A DNA stretch of 64,000 bases from an uncultured Chlorobiaceae bacterium. GTDB lineage: Bacteria > Bacteroidota > Chlorobiia > Chlorobiales > Chlorobiaceae. The stretch is taken from assembly GCA_903939765.1 (NCBI GenBank), contig CAJAIK010000034.1, positions 1 to 64,000 on the forward strand, read 5' to 3'. Shown here piece after piece: positions 30,800-41,900 of this stretch; the first letter of the stretch is position 1, and each line of letters begins with the position of its first letter. Both the position numbers and the translations under genes were made by a program. The notes beneath the pieces are model-generated. The model was not told the DNA's origin. It searched no databases and saw only the letters and a list, made by a program, of their open reading frames with translations.

Positions 30800-31324
30800 T
30801 CAGTTTCTTCTGCCGCCGTCATTCTGTCCTCTGCCGCCGTCGTTCTGTCCTCTGCCGCCGTCATTCAGACCTCTGCCGCCATCATTCAGACCTCTGCCAT
30901 CATAATTATTCTGGTCACGGCGATCCCTCTCCCTGAAGTTGTTGTCGCGTGAACCCCTTCCTTCGTGGCGACGATACTCAACATCACGGAAATTTCTTAT
31001 ATCATCCCAACGGTAACGCCTGATCTCCCTCGGAAGCCTCCCTTCACGGACAAGAATCCACGGTCCACGGTAATTGTAAGCGACATACCATCGACCATTG
31101 TGGTTAATGTAGTAACGGTCACCGTAACTGATTATATCCTGAGAACTTCCTATTGATACTGAAAAGCCAAGATTGGGTATGATGAGAAAATTTGGCCGTC
31201 TGTCAAGAACAAAAGAGGGCGGCCTATCCCCTCCGCCGATACGTACATTCACTTCAGCCTGAGCAGCCGGGCTGCCAAGAAGCATACCAGCAATTCCTGC
31301 AGCAAGCCAGATCTGTTTTTTCAT
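30800..31324 (-). CDS. Secreted protein with GGRGQNDGGRGLND tandem tail
   Basis: 'MKKQIWLAAGIAGMLLGSPAAQAEVNVRIGGGDRPPSFVLDRRPNFLIIPNLGFSVSIGSSQDIISYGDRYYI' aligns with 29548-30120 protein. Confidence 0.8.
   Translation of the reverse strand: MKKQIWLAAGIAGMLLGSPAAQAEVNVRIGGGDRPPSFVLDRRPNFLIIPNLGFSVSIGSSQDIISYGDRYYINHNGRWYVAYNYRGPWILVREGRLPREIRRYRWDDIRNFRDVEYRRHEGRGSRDNNFRERDRRDQNNYDGRGLNDGGRGLNDGGRGQNDGGRGQNDGGRRN
30805..30900 (-). repeat. 21-bp coding tandem repeat
   Basis: 'tctgccgccgtcattctgtcc' units encoding GGRGQND/GGRGLND. Confidence 0.8.
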
Positions 31325-31472
31325 TGCGATTCTCCTGTTTTACGATATTGTTCAGTGATCAGAACTTTTAAAACTGTAGTAAAAAGAGGCCCGCTACACC
31401 GCTTGATTTCCGGTCATTTCCGGCCTCTGCAACTTATGACGATCTTCCCCATCATTTCCTGCACACAAATCT

Positions 31473-33200
31473 TCAAAAATTAATACCAGAGCTCCGTTTT
31501 GTTTTTTTTCTGACCGCCGAACAGAAAATATCTTCATTCGCCCAAATTTCAACGCTCTCTTTTGCCCTCGTAATGCCGGTGTAGAGCAGTTCCCTTGTCA
31601 GCAATTCACTATCAATCGGTGGCAAAATCATGAGTACCCGTCCAAACTCTGAACCCTGGCTTTTGTGGATGGTTATGGCATAAGCTGTTTCATGCTGAGG
31701 AAGTCGTTCCGGCGCCAAACTTCTGACACCCCCGTCGGCGGCAGGAAAAAAGGCCCTGAGCTCCCCTCCATTTTCAGGATCGGGAAAAAGAATGCCGGTA
31801 TCACCATTAAAGAGACGCATTGCGTGGTTGTTGACCGTGATCATAAGGGGACGACCACAGTAGAAGTTTCCTTTCGGGCTTATCAGTCCCTCACGGGCCA
31901 GCATCTTTTCGACGGTATGGTTCAAGCCACCCACACCGTAAGGGCCATCCCGGAGGGCGCAGAGTATCCTGAAACGGTCAAACTGCTCCAGCGCCTCAAG
32001 GGGTGAAACTGCCTCCAGATAGCCTCGATATCCCTCGACCACTTTTTTTACAAGGGTACCCGGCAGCTCTTCGCGGGAGGGTAAGGTCTGCCAGGTGATA
32101 CCTGCCGCACTGCCTTTCAGAAGCTCCAGCGCTTCCCGCAGCATACCACCATTAACGGCACGGCTGATTTCAGCAATACCGCTCCCTGACTGAAAGCGGT
32201 AATTTTTTTCGAGCATGACCAGCGAGCCGTTCAATGGTGACGTCGGGTTTTCTGCTCCGGCACGACAAAGATCACCAAGCACTGATCCCGATTCAACCGA
32301 GGCGAGCTGATCGCGGTCACCAAGAAGAACAAGTCGTGCATCTGGCCTGAGAGCGGTTACGAGAGTGCTCATCATCGGCAATGCAACCATTGATGCCTCA
32401 TCAATGATAACGGTATCAAAAGGGAGTGGATTTCTGGCTGAATGGCGGAAACGGGATGATCCATGGAGTGTGCCAAGAACGCGATGAATGGTAACGACAT
32501 CATCGGGAATCGCTGCTTTGACCTCACCGGAACAATCAAGGGAGTTCTTGATATCATTTATTGATTTTTTCAGTCGAGCTGCGGCTTTTCCGGTCGGGGC
32601 GGCCATGGCAATCCGCTGCCTGCGGCCTCCATCCTGCTCAAGCAGCAAGGCAAGAACACGGACAACCGTCGAGGTTTTGCCTGTTCCCGGAGCGCCGGAA
32701 ATCACGCAGAACTGCCTGTGCAGGGCAACAACAGCCGCCTCTTTCTGACGGTCAGGCTTGCTGTCGCCACTCCCCGGAAAGAGTCGTGCAAGACCATCAA
32801 GCAGGAGAGCTTCATCGATATTGGCGGAGGCAGCTCCTGCCTTTTGCAGAACTATCCTCGCAAGCTCCTGCTCATAATGCCAGTAACGGTAGAGGTAGAG
32901 GCGCCCTGAGCCGTCAAGCACCAGTGGACGAAGCGGCCCTACCGGCAAACCGACGACAGAACTGCTCATCACAAGCTCCCGCAGCAGCTCAAATCGGGGC
33001 AGGAAAAACTCCCTCTTATCAACCATGACGCTCTCACCCTCAATATCGGCAAGGTTCAAACAACTGCTCCCTTTCCCGATAGCGCTGCTTGCAAGGGAGA
33101 CAACAAGACGGAAAAGATCGCTCACCTCTCCGGTAACCTGGTGGCAGATAAATGTCGCAAAATGGCGGTCGATTGCCCGCTCCTGATACTCTATGCTCAT
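31473..33200 (-). CDS. recD: Exodeoxyribonuclease V alpha subunit RecD
   Basis: 575 aa; 'CVISGAPGTGKTSTVVRVLALLL', 'FDTVIIDEASMV', '[19 protein letters not shown]'; abuts recB. Confidence 0.92.
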   Translation of the reverse strand: MSIEYQERAIDRHFATFICHQVTGEVSDLFRLVVSLASSAIGKGSSCLNLADIEGESVMVDKREFFLPRFELLRELVMSSSVVGLPVGPLRPLVLDGSGRLYLYRYWHYEQELARIVLQKAGAASANIDEALLLDGLARLFPGSGDSKPDRQKEAAVVALHRQFCVISGAPGTGKTSTVVRVLALLLEQDGGRRQRIAMAAPTGKAAARLKKSINDIKNSLDCSGEVKAAIPDDVVTIHRVLGTLHGSSRFRHSARNPLPFDTVIIDEASMVALPMMSTLVTALRPDARLVLLGDRDQLASVESGSVLGDLCRAGAENPTSPLNGSLVMLEKNYRFQSGSGIAEISRAVNGGMLREALELLKGSAAGITWQTLPSREELPGTLVKKVVEGYRGYLEAVSPLEALEQFDRFRILCALRDGPYGVGGLNHTVEKMLAREGLISPKGNFYCGRPLMITVNNHAMRLFNGDTGILFPDPENGGELRAFFPAADGGVRSLAPERLPQHETAYAITIHKSQGSEFGRVLMILPPIDSELLTRELLYTGITRAKESVEIWANEDIFCSAVRKKTKRSSGINF

Positions 33201-33203
33201 CTC

Positions 33204-36200
33204 CTATCCTTTTTTCTCTATCAACAGATTGGTCAGCTCTTCAATCAACCCTTCGGAGGGCACTTCACGGTAAAAGCCTCTGCCCTCACCATGCCCAATG
33301 CTCACTCCGCGCAGAAAAACATAGATCACACCACCAAAATGGCTGCTGTAACAGTAGTTTTTAACCCGCAACGCAAGGTAACGGTTGAGCGCCACCGTAT
33401 AGAGCAGGTATTGCAGAGTGTAAAGGTTTTTTTGCATGGCCTGCCTCATGGTATACTGCCCGTAATCGTCAGGGCTGTTTCCAAGATGATTCGATTTCCA
33501 GTCGAGCAGGTAGTAGCGGCCATCCTGCTCAAAAACCATATCCATGAAGCCCATAAGCATTCCCCTGACCGGCTTGAAGTGCAGAGACTCGGCAAGAAGA
33601 GCAAGATCAACGCCATCGGAGAGAAGGCCGTGGCTTCTCAAAAGATCTGCCAACCGGGAGGAGTTGATAAAGCGGAGGGGAAAGAAAAACTCAAGCTCGG
33701 TGCTCCAGCTACCCTTGCGAAGTGCACCAAGGGTAAACCCTGTTGGTGAAAGTGGCGTACCAATGACGCTGTGCACCATCGCCGTTATATGATTCTGCCA
33801 CTCCGGTTTATAGCCATAGCGTGCAAGCCCCTGTGCGACAAGCTCACTGATCGCTCCCTCTGACGGAGAGGCAAAATCGAGCTTTTCAAAAATTCCATGC
33901 ATGAAAATGCCTGCCTGTGCTCCTTTGGGAAAGGTAAAGATGCTCTCTCCAGCGAAGGCAGCAATTGGCAATCTGCCCGCAATTCCCAACTCATCACGAT
34001 CAGGAAGTTCAGCACTCTGTTGCTCTCGACCGGAGTCATGACGACTGAAGGAGGTAAAGCTTGATACCCTCCAACTGGTGTCGAGGGTTCCGCTGAAGCT
34101 TCGCAGGTTCGGCAGCTCATTGCTTGCAAGTGCTGTTATTCGGGGAAGGAATGCACTATCCTCAACATCCGTGCGCATCATCCGACTGAAACCGATCGTG
34201 CCCCCTGAGCTCTCGGCCAGCGTCTGCAACTGCCCGGCCATACTCTCAGCCGTCATCCCCTTCATCTCAAGAGCAAGCGCGGTTGCCTGGTTTTCGGCCA
34301 CCCGTGTATCGCCGGAAGCATGGAGCAGGTAGTTGATGGAAGAGTTCTCCGTACGTGTCTTTCCGGCAAAAAGATAGCAGCGGTACTTCGCTCTGGTAAG
34401 AGCCACATAGAGCAGGCGCAGGCTTTCGGCCAGTAACTCTTTTCCAGCCAGCGAGCGATGAAGATCAACCTCCGCAGAGCCGAAATCCTTCACGAGATGC
34501 CAATGTTCGTCGTGGAACATGACCACCTCTCCCCTCTGGTTGACACCACCCCAGAGAAAGGGGCAAAAAACCACCGGATACTCCAGCCCCTTGCTGACAT
34601 GGACGGTGACAATCTTTACCGCCGCCTCGTCAGTTTCAAGACGGATCTGATGTTCATCCTGCGCACACTCCGTCCCGAGCCGCTCGCTGAACCAGGCAAT
34701 AAGCCCCTCAATGCCCACTCCCCGCTCATGCTCCTCGCGGTGGAGCAGCTCAAAACAGTGGAGGATATTGGTCAGCCGCCGTTCTCCGTCAGGATAGCCA
34801 AGCAAACGCCCGCGAATCCCCTCTCTTGCCATCAGCTCACGGCTCATTACCATGAAGCCCCGCAGAATCCAGATCTCATGGGCATTACGGAACTCCCTCA
34901 AACACTCCGTCCACAACAGCTCGTCATCGAGCAACTGCGCAATATCGTTGCCCGAACGGCCAAGGAGATCAGTCACCAGCGCCGCCCGCACCTTCGCTTC
35001 ATTACCAGGATCGCCAAGGGCAGAGAGCAAGATACGCACCTCTTCGGCCTCCCTCGTTTCAAAAATACTCTTGTCGCTCCGCATCACCCCGGAAATGCCG
35101 CAGCCACTCAGGGCCTTGAGCACCGTGGCCGCCTGCCGATGAGTACGCACAATCACCGCAATGTCACCAGTGGCAAGGGGTTTGCCACCGACCAGGGTTT
35201 GGCCATCCTGCAGGAGACGCACAATTTCGGCGGCCACCGCTTTGGAAGCAAATTCACCGGCATCCTCCACCGTCAACATGCCGCTCTTTTGATCGCTGGA
35301 ATCCATCAGCCAAATCTGCATCGGCTCACTCTCAAACAAATCCCCGCTCTCCTTTTGCTCCCGGTTGCCCGCAGCAAGGGGGTGGTAGAGAATTTCATCA
35401 TAGAGAAAGGGGCGTCTCTCATTGTCGAAAAGAGTGTTGAAAGCATCAAGCAGCGGCGGAGCAGAGCGCCAGTTCTCCGTAAGGGTAAAACGACGCTCCT
35501 CAATCACCTCACGGGCCGCCCGCATGTAGGCAAAAATATCGGCCCCACGAAAGCTGTAGATCGCCTGCTTCGGGTCGCCGATGAGAAAGAGCGGTAAATC
35601 GGAGCCAGCATAGATGGACCTGAAAATCTCATACTGCACCGGGTCAGTATCCTGAAACTCGTCGATGAGCGCCGCCCGGTACTTGGCACGGAGCAGTCCG
35701 GCAAGAATTGCACCCCCGCCATCAGAGAGAAGCGCATGATAGAGATCTTCGAGCAGGTCGTCGAAAAAGCGGATATTGCTCACCCGCTTGCGCAGCGGCA
35801 GGCTTTTACGGCAAAAGCGAACCAGCTCAGCCTTGAGAGCAAGAAAACGGCTCTGCACCGCATCCTGCAGTCGCTGGCAGCTCCCGAAAAGAGGATGATC
35901 GGGCGGAGTATTCTTTAACTTCGTCCCTTCACTGACGGCGTTTGCGGTAAACTTTTTGAAATCACCAAAAAGGTCACAGGGGTTGCCACCGGCGACAAAA
36001 TCATCCATATCGGCAAAGAGTGGCTCAAGCAGGTCGGCCCGGTAGGTATCCTGAGAACGCTTCAGCCCCTTGCTTGTTCTCAAAAGCTCCGTAATGATGT
36101 CACGTTCACGCTGCCAGAGAGCACTTGTCTCCTTGTATGCGGCACTGCATTCCCGGTCGAGCACCACTATCTGCTCTTCACTGAAGTCAGGGATAACCTC

Positions 36201-36788
36201 CACCCCCGTCCCCGCATGAAGGTTCTTCAACAGCGAAATAAAGGTGGCTGGCGAGTGGCGGTTCCGCAAGGTATAGCCAAGAAGCGGCGCAGGCTCCCGA
36301 AAAAAGTGCATCCTCCAGAAATCCTCCACAATGTCACGAAGCAGCTCTGTCTGATCGGTCACCAGCTCGGTATCGTAGAGCGAACCACTCTCAAAGGCGT
36401 TATCCTGCAACGCCCGCAAACAGAAACCATGAATGGTGAATATCGAAGCAGTATCAAAGGCACCAAGGGCCCGCTCAAGCAAATCGCGCACCCTCTTCAG
36501 GCCCCTCAGAGAGGCCGTTTCATAGAGCCCTTCAAGGAATTCGTCTTTGGTATCGCACCCCTCCATCACCTCCAGCGCCTCACGGATGCGGTTGCGAATT
36601 CTGGAACGAAGCTCCTGCGTCGCCGCCTCGGTATAGGTCACAACAAGAATCTGTTCCGGCAACAGCTCACTCTCCACAAGCAGCCGCAGGTAGAGCGAAG
36701 CGATGGCATAGGTCTTCCCCGTCCCGGCGCTCGCCTCAATGAGGTTGATGCCGGAAAGTGCCACTGTGGCGTGGTTCAGTGTTTTCAT
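33204..36788 (-). CDS. recB: Exodeoxyribonuclease V beta subunit RecB
   Basis: 1194 aa; 'LIEASAGTGKTYAIASLYLRLL', 'LIDEFQDTDPVQYEIF', C-terminal nuclease 'GFMDMVFEQDGRYYLLDWKSNHLG'. Confidence 0.94.
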   Translation of the reverse strand: MKTLNHATVALSGINLIEASAGTGKTYAIASLYLRLLVESELLPEQILVVTYTEAATQELRSRIRNRIREALEVMEGCDTKDEFLEGLYETASLRGLKRVRDLLERALGAFDTASIFTIHGFCLRALQDNAFESGSLYDTELVTDQTELLRDIVEDFWRMHFFREPAPLLGYTLRNRHSPATFISLLKNLHAGTGVEVIPDFSEEQIVVLDRECSAAYKETSALWQRERDIITELLRTSKGLKRSQDTYRADLLEPLFADMDDFVAGGNPCDLFGDFKKFTANAVSEGTKLKNTPPDHPLFGSCQRLQDAVQSRFLALKAELVRFCRKSLPLRKRVSNIRFFDDLLEDLYHALLSDGGGAILAGLLRAKYRAALIDEFQDTDPVQYEIFRSIYAGSDLPLFLIGDPKQAIYSFRGADIFAYMRAAREVIEERRFTLTENWRSAPPLLDAFNTLFDNERRPFLYDEILYHPLAAGNREQKESGDLFESEPMQIWLMDSSDQKSGMLTVEDAGEFASKAVAAEIVRLLQDGQTLVGGKPLATGDIAVIVRTHRQAATVLKALSGCGISGVMRSDKSIFETREAEEVRILLSALGDPGNEAKVRAALVTDLLGRSGNDIAQLLDDELLWTECLREFRNAHEIWILRGFMVMSRELMAREGIRGRLLGYPDGERRLTNILHCFELLHREEHERGVGIEGLIAWFSERLGTECAQDEHQIRLETDEAAVKIVTVHVSKGLEYPVVFCPFLWGGVNQRGEVVMFHDEHWHLVKDFGSAEVDLHRSLAGKELLAESLRLLYVALTRAKYRCYLFAGKTRTENSSINYLLHASGDTRVAENQATALALEMKGMTAESMAGQLQTLAESSGGTIGFSRMMRTDVEDSAFLPRITALASNELPNLRSFSGTLDTSWRVSSFTSFSRHDSGREQQSAELPDRDELGIAGRLPIAAFAGESIFTFPKGAQAGIFMHGIFEKLDFASPSEGAISELVAQGLARYGYKPEWQNHITAMVHSVIGTPLSPTGFTLGALRKGSWSTELEFFFPLRFINSSRLADLLRSHGLLSDGVDLALLAESLHFKPVRGMLMGFMDMVFEQDGRYYLLDWKSNHLGNSPDDYGQYTMRQAMQKNLYTLQYLLYTVALNRYLALRVKNYCYSSHFGGVIYVFLRGVSIGHGEGRGFYREVPSEGLIEELTNLLIEKKG

Positions 36789-36791
36789 AAA

Positions 36792-38117
36792 CTAAACCAC
36801 CTTCCCCTCTTTGATAAATTCCCGAATGATTGCGTTTTCAAGCCATATCGTATTGAGTGGTTCGTAGGGATTTGCCAACGATTCGACTGCGCAATAATGC
36901 ACAACACTCAGTATCCCCGCACCGGAAAGTTCAAACCGTATAGCTATTTTCTGCCAGTCGATATCGGTATCAAACTTCATTTGGGGTGGCAGTGTCTTCA
37001 TCCATATTTTATACCGCTCATCTGCCTTTGGCATTGGAAACTGAATAATCACCTGAAATCGACGGGCAAATGATTCATCAATATTGCTTCGGCGGTTCGA
37101 AGCAAGAATGACAAGACCGTTGTAGTTCTCAATACGCTGTAACAGATAGGCCACCTCCTGATTGGCATACTTGTCGTGGGCGTCATGAATTTCTGTCCGC
37201 TTGCCAAAAAGTGCATCGGCTTCATCAAAAAATAGAATCCAGTTTTTATTTTCAGCCTTCTCGAAAAGTCTTGACAGGTTTTTTTCGGTCTCTCCGATGT
37301 ATTTTGATACAACTCGCGACAAATCGATACGAAAAACATCTTTTCCTGTCTGCTTTCCCAGCAGGGATGCCGTCAGTGTTTTGCCTGTTCCCGGCGGTCC
37401 ATAGAACAGGGCGCGGTATCCCGGTTTAATCTTTTTCTTCATGCCCCACTCATGAAGCAGCGTGTCGTTATGGGTGATCCAGTTATCAATTTCACGGATC
37501 TGCTGCAAGGTGCCTGAAGGCAGTACAAGGTCACTCCACTCCATTTCAGTCTCAATGTATTCAGCCGGAAACTCCATGCTGAACTTCGGTTTGCTGACCT
37601 TGCCGATGGTAAGCTCTTCAACGACCTCCGGGTTGAGAATCAGCCGGCCACTCATCGCCGGTTCACCTTCACGAACAGACTCAAGCCAGAGAATATGCTT
37701 TTTGGCAAACCAGTGCTCACAGCCAAGGATGCGCTGTACCTCAATGCGTTTTTCAAGGTCATCACCAGCAAGAATAAACTGCGCCGTTTCTCCGGTAGGC
37801 AGAATTCCCCGGCAGTTCGTGCCTTTAACCCCGCCAAATTCCGGAAAATCTCCCCCTTCCGGCATGTGTTCATCGATGATTTGGTTTAAAAAAACAGGCT
37901 GGATGTGAGGGGCCAGGGCAAGCAAAAAAATAACAAATTCAATGACACTTGGCTTGTGCTCTTCGAGAAACTTTGGCAACCCGGATTCTTCCGCGTAAAG
38001 TGCGAAAGGAACAATTTCAATCTCCTTATCGTTCTTGATATGCGTGTTCAGGCGCTCAAAAATAATGGTGCGCAACCAGTACAGCGCCGATTGAAGGTTT
38101 GATGTGTTTTCCTGCAT
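36792..38117 (-). CDS. eCIS AAA+ ATPase (Afp15/Pvc15-like)
   Basis: 'ALFYGPPGTGKTLTASLLGKQTG', 'ILFFDEADALFGKRTEIHDAHDKYANQEVAYLLQRIE'; start taken at MQENTSN (38117), ORF extends to 38180. Confidence 0.88.
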   Translation of the reverse strand: MQENTSNLQSALYWLRTIIFERLNTHIKNDKEIEIVPFALYAEESGLPKFLEEHKPSVIEFVIFLLALAPHIQPVFLNQIIDEHMPEGGDFPEFGGVKGTNCRGILPTGETAQFILAGDDLEKRIEVQRILGCEHWFAKKHILWLESVREGEPAMSGRLILNPEVVEELTIGKVSKPKFSMEFPAEYIETEMEWSDLVLPSGTLQQIREIDNWITHNDTLLHEWGMKKKIKPGYRALFYGPPGTGKTLTASLLGKQTGKDVFRIDLSRVVSKYIGETEKNLSRLFEKAENKNWILFFDEADALFGKRTEIHDAHDKYANQEVAYLLQRIENYNGLVILASNRRSNIDESFARRFQVIIQFPMPKADERYKIWMKTLPPQMKFDTDIDWQKIAIRFELSGAGILSVVHYCAVESLANPYEPLNTIWLENAIIREFIKEGKVV

Positions 38118-38457
38118 GAGTATATATCTTGAAATAAAAAGCTGGATGCACAAAAAAAATTGGTTTACGGATCTCACCATTATACTGAAAACAGACTCGC
38201 AACTGATATATCTGTCTGCAAGAGTGGTTCAAAACTATGCAAAAACAGGATTAATTATCGTAACAGAAATGCTCCTTTTTTTTCCATCCCCATTGCATCG
38301 TTTATCAGTGAGTGCAATGAATGACCATTGTGCCATACTGTGGGCTTATGGATTGAAGTAAAGCCAGGACATAACCGGGCTCTTCACTCTCCGAATCAAA
38401 TCTATGACGTCGGATAGATTGTTTGAAATCAGAAACTGTCCGGTTATCAATCCGCGG

Positions 38458-38945
38458 TTAATCCAACTCGGACGCTTTTACGGCATCAGCCGGAGAACTT
38501 CCTGCCAGCGTATCACAAATGGCAGAGGCATAACGGGAACCAAGGCTGAGCAATCTCGCGCTCGTACTCGACAATATCGAAGCAACCGGCCCGTATTTAA
38601 GTTCCGCGGAATCGCGAAAAATGAGTGCCCGGTCGTTAAAACTGAATTCAAGACATCCAGACAGAAGACCACTATTGATCCGTGCGCAAAGTTCTGTGAC
38701 TGCAGCTTCACGCTCCTCAGGCACCACTGCCCGACTTACAAGCAGACAACGCAAAAAGGCTTGTTTGGGATCATATACCCAAAGAATTTGTTCAAAGAAG
38801 GGATCTTTGTTCAGGTCGACAAGTGCGACAACTTCTTCGTCACGTTGGAAAGACTGGAGTTGCCAGCCAAAAGAAGCGGCAAGCTCATCTGCCGCCGCTA
38901 AAAATTGTTCGGTATCAGGCGCGGTGATTTCAATGTCTAAAGTCA
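38458..38945 (-). CDS. Small YbjN-like protein, possible immunity/chaperone partner
   Basis: ORF 38458..38982; likely start MTLDIEITAPDTEQFLAAADELAASFGWQLQSF; fold call tentative. Confidence 0.5.
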
Positions 38946-38994
38946 TAATGTGATTCTCATTTGTGCAGAAGCATGCCTGCATAGTGCCGTTATT

Positions 38995-41900
38995 TCAAGA
39001 TATATCCTTTGTACCTTGAGACTTTTTGGTTTCAACGATATCTATTGTTCCGCGCTTTATGGATTTTCGTTCAATAGTAATCTTAAACTCTTCGTCCTTG
39101 AAGCCCCATTTCTCGACAAAATCACTCTTTTGCTTGTCATGTTTTGAATCACTGGCTTTGCCGCCATCACCCGGATCATAACGCCGTCCGATTCCTCGAT
39201 TAGCACGCGCTGGACCGAGGAAAAGGTTGTCGGGGTCGTTGTTCGCTTTTTGCAGAAACGATCGAGCCGAATCAACAATTCCTGGCTTGCTCTTCTTGTT
39301 TGGCGCAAAGCCTTTGTTGGTAAGCATTTTCGCCGCTTCATCGACACTCTTCGGCTTGATGGCTTCATCGGTATTCTTGATAGTATCGCTTATAGATACC
39401 TTGTGTCGAATATCTACCTCAGCCGATTCATAGGTACCCGGCACTGCACTCAATGTATTCCAGATGTTGTCTGAAAGAAATGTTTTCAATGTCGACTCTT
39501 CCCAGGTTAACATCTTTCGTTCTATACCCAATGGGCCAACTGTGCCATCTTTCTTGATTCTGGAAGCTGACGTCGGTTTTTTGGGGTTGATTTCGCCAAC
39601 AATATGCAGCGTTTCCTCGGATTCATTATCGGCGTCCACCACAACCTCAAGTGACTTCATTCTGTACCGGGTCTTGATCCTGTTTAGCTCCTTCTTGATA
39701 GAAGCCTCTGTAGCCTTGGGATCGGCTTGCAAAAGCTGAGCCTCACTTATTGCCTTATCTAAATCCGCCTGCTTTTGTTCCGGGGTTCGATCATCCGGTT
39801 TATCTCCCTTCCCGAACAATTTAGAAAAAAGCTTCTTGGCCTTACCCACAATCCAGGCAATAACCGCATCGATGGCCTTATCGACCGTGAGGCGAACTTT
39901 CTCAATGACCGCCTTGATTTTATCGGTGATCTTGCCAAGTCCCAGGAAGCCAGCAAGGAAGCTGATGGCCAGAGAAAGCAATCCGCCAAGAATGCTTTCC
40001 ACGCGATTGGCTGCAGCGGTTATATTTCCTGCAGCAATGGTAACGATCGAGTCGATGAACGCGGTGACGACCTGGATAATTTTCGAAATCTTTTCTACGA
40101 ACACCATCACCGTGTCGTAGATCGAGATTATCGCAGAAATGAACCCGGCACCGGGAATGAACATGGCAATGAGCTTGGGAATGGCCTTCTTGACCACCGT
40201 ATCCGTTACAAAGCCGACAATTCCACTGATGACCGTATCCTTGAGATCGGTGAGTTTCTCCTTGATTAACTCCCATGCGGCAGCAGGCCCACCTTTGACA
40301 AGGGCAACCACAATGTCAAAACCGGTTTCGAGCCCTTGCATGATCTTTTCGCCATTCGGACCAAGCACCTTGACAATTTTTCCGCGAATCTGGCTCCAGG
40401 TGATCCCGAGAATACTGAGAGCAAACTTGCCAAGTTCAGCAAGGTTAAGCGCTTGCGGAATATAAACGCCGGAGAGTGAACCGGTAAGCCAGTCGATGAG
40501 CCCGGCTTTGAGATGTCCACCGATGTTGGTTGCGAAATTCAGGAATCCCTGTTTGGCTGCTTTCACCAGATTGCCGACGAAAGGCAGCGGATTCTGGAAA
40601 ATACTCTTGATAGCCGATCCGGTTTTTTTGATATAGCCCAGTGCGCCGGGGCTGACTGCATCAAAAATAATTTCCAGCAAATTCCAGACTGCGGTTCCCG
40701 CCCAACTGATGAACCGACCGGCGAAACTGCCAAACACGCCGACTAACTTGCCGAAAGCCCGTGGGATCAAGATAATATCAATGACCTCCAGCGCTTTGAA
40801 GGCATTCAGGAACAGGGTCGGGAGCTCCTGCACAAAGCCCTTAACGGTGCTGAGCGCTTTCTGGAACCAGGCCCACGCACGTCCGATTGCGTTGGACTTT
40901 TTCATGTTCTCCCAAACTTCCTCCTGGCCGATCAGCTTCATAAACGGAGCGATCAGGTTCTCCGCCGTCTGTGGTACCGGTTCGCCGCTGATGGGATCTT
41001 TGCCGAGTACAGCACACAGCAAGTCATAGCCATTGGGAACATTAGCCTTGGCGAATGCTGCGATGGGCTTGAGAATGGCATCCTTGATGAAGGTGACAAT
41101 CCCGTCTTTGAGACTCCCGGCAAAATTTTTAATACGGGCAATTGGCTCGGTAATGAGTTGTTTGCCTCGTTCCAGCATTGCTCCGGGAGAGAGGATATCG
41201 AAGTTGGTGATGAAATCCGAAATACTTTTCCGGATTGAACTGCCAATGTCGCTCAGGGTACTGAACTGCTGCGAGGCCCAGACACTGACTTTTTCGAAAA
41301 TGCCGTGATTGTCAAGGGCTTGGGAAATAAGAGCGCCTGCCACGGGAATCATTTCAATCGCTCCCCTCAAGACATTGCCGGGACTGCGATCGACCGATGC
41401 ACCGGTAATCGGATTGCTCCCAATCACCACGGTAAGCATCGTGAAACCGGGAATCGCCGCAGCCGCGTTGGCAAAGAAACTGCGCGGGTCAAGATCGAAG
41501 CCAAAAAGCCGTTGTATCGTCGGGGGGGCGGCAGTGGTGCTGACCTGCGGGCTGCGCTGCACAGCATGCCCCTGCTGAACGGTGTGGGTCAGTTCATGGG
41601 CCAGCAGTTGCTTGCCTTCACTGGAACCGGGCTGGTACTGGTCGCGAGAGAAAAAGATATTGTTTTGATGAGTGAATGCCCGGGCGCTTAACTGGTTACT
41701 GAGAGTTGCCGCTTGCGGGTCGCTGTGAACCCGCACCTTGCTGAAATCGGCATTGAAACGGGGTTCCATATAATTCCGTACATCGCTGGAAAGCGGTTGG
41801 CCACCGCCACTCCTGCTTTCTATGACCGATTGCAGGTTTGCGCCTGCTGATGGCGCGTTATCACTCCCCTTGCGCTGGAGTTTTTCTTCACTCGCCGGGG

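Noticed and set aside
34458-35597. + strand ORF (379 aa) antisense to recB
   Set aside because: recB is unambiguous on the minus strand; antisense open frame expected from composition
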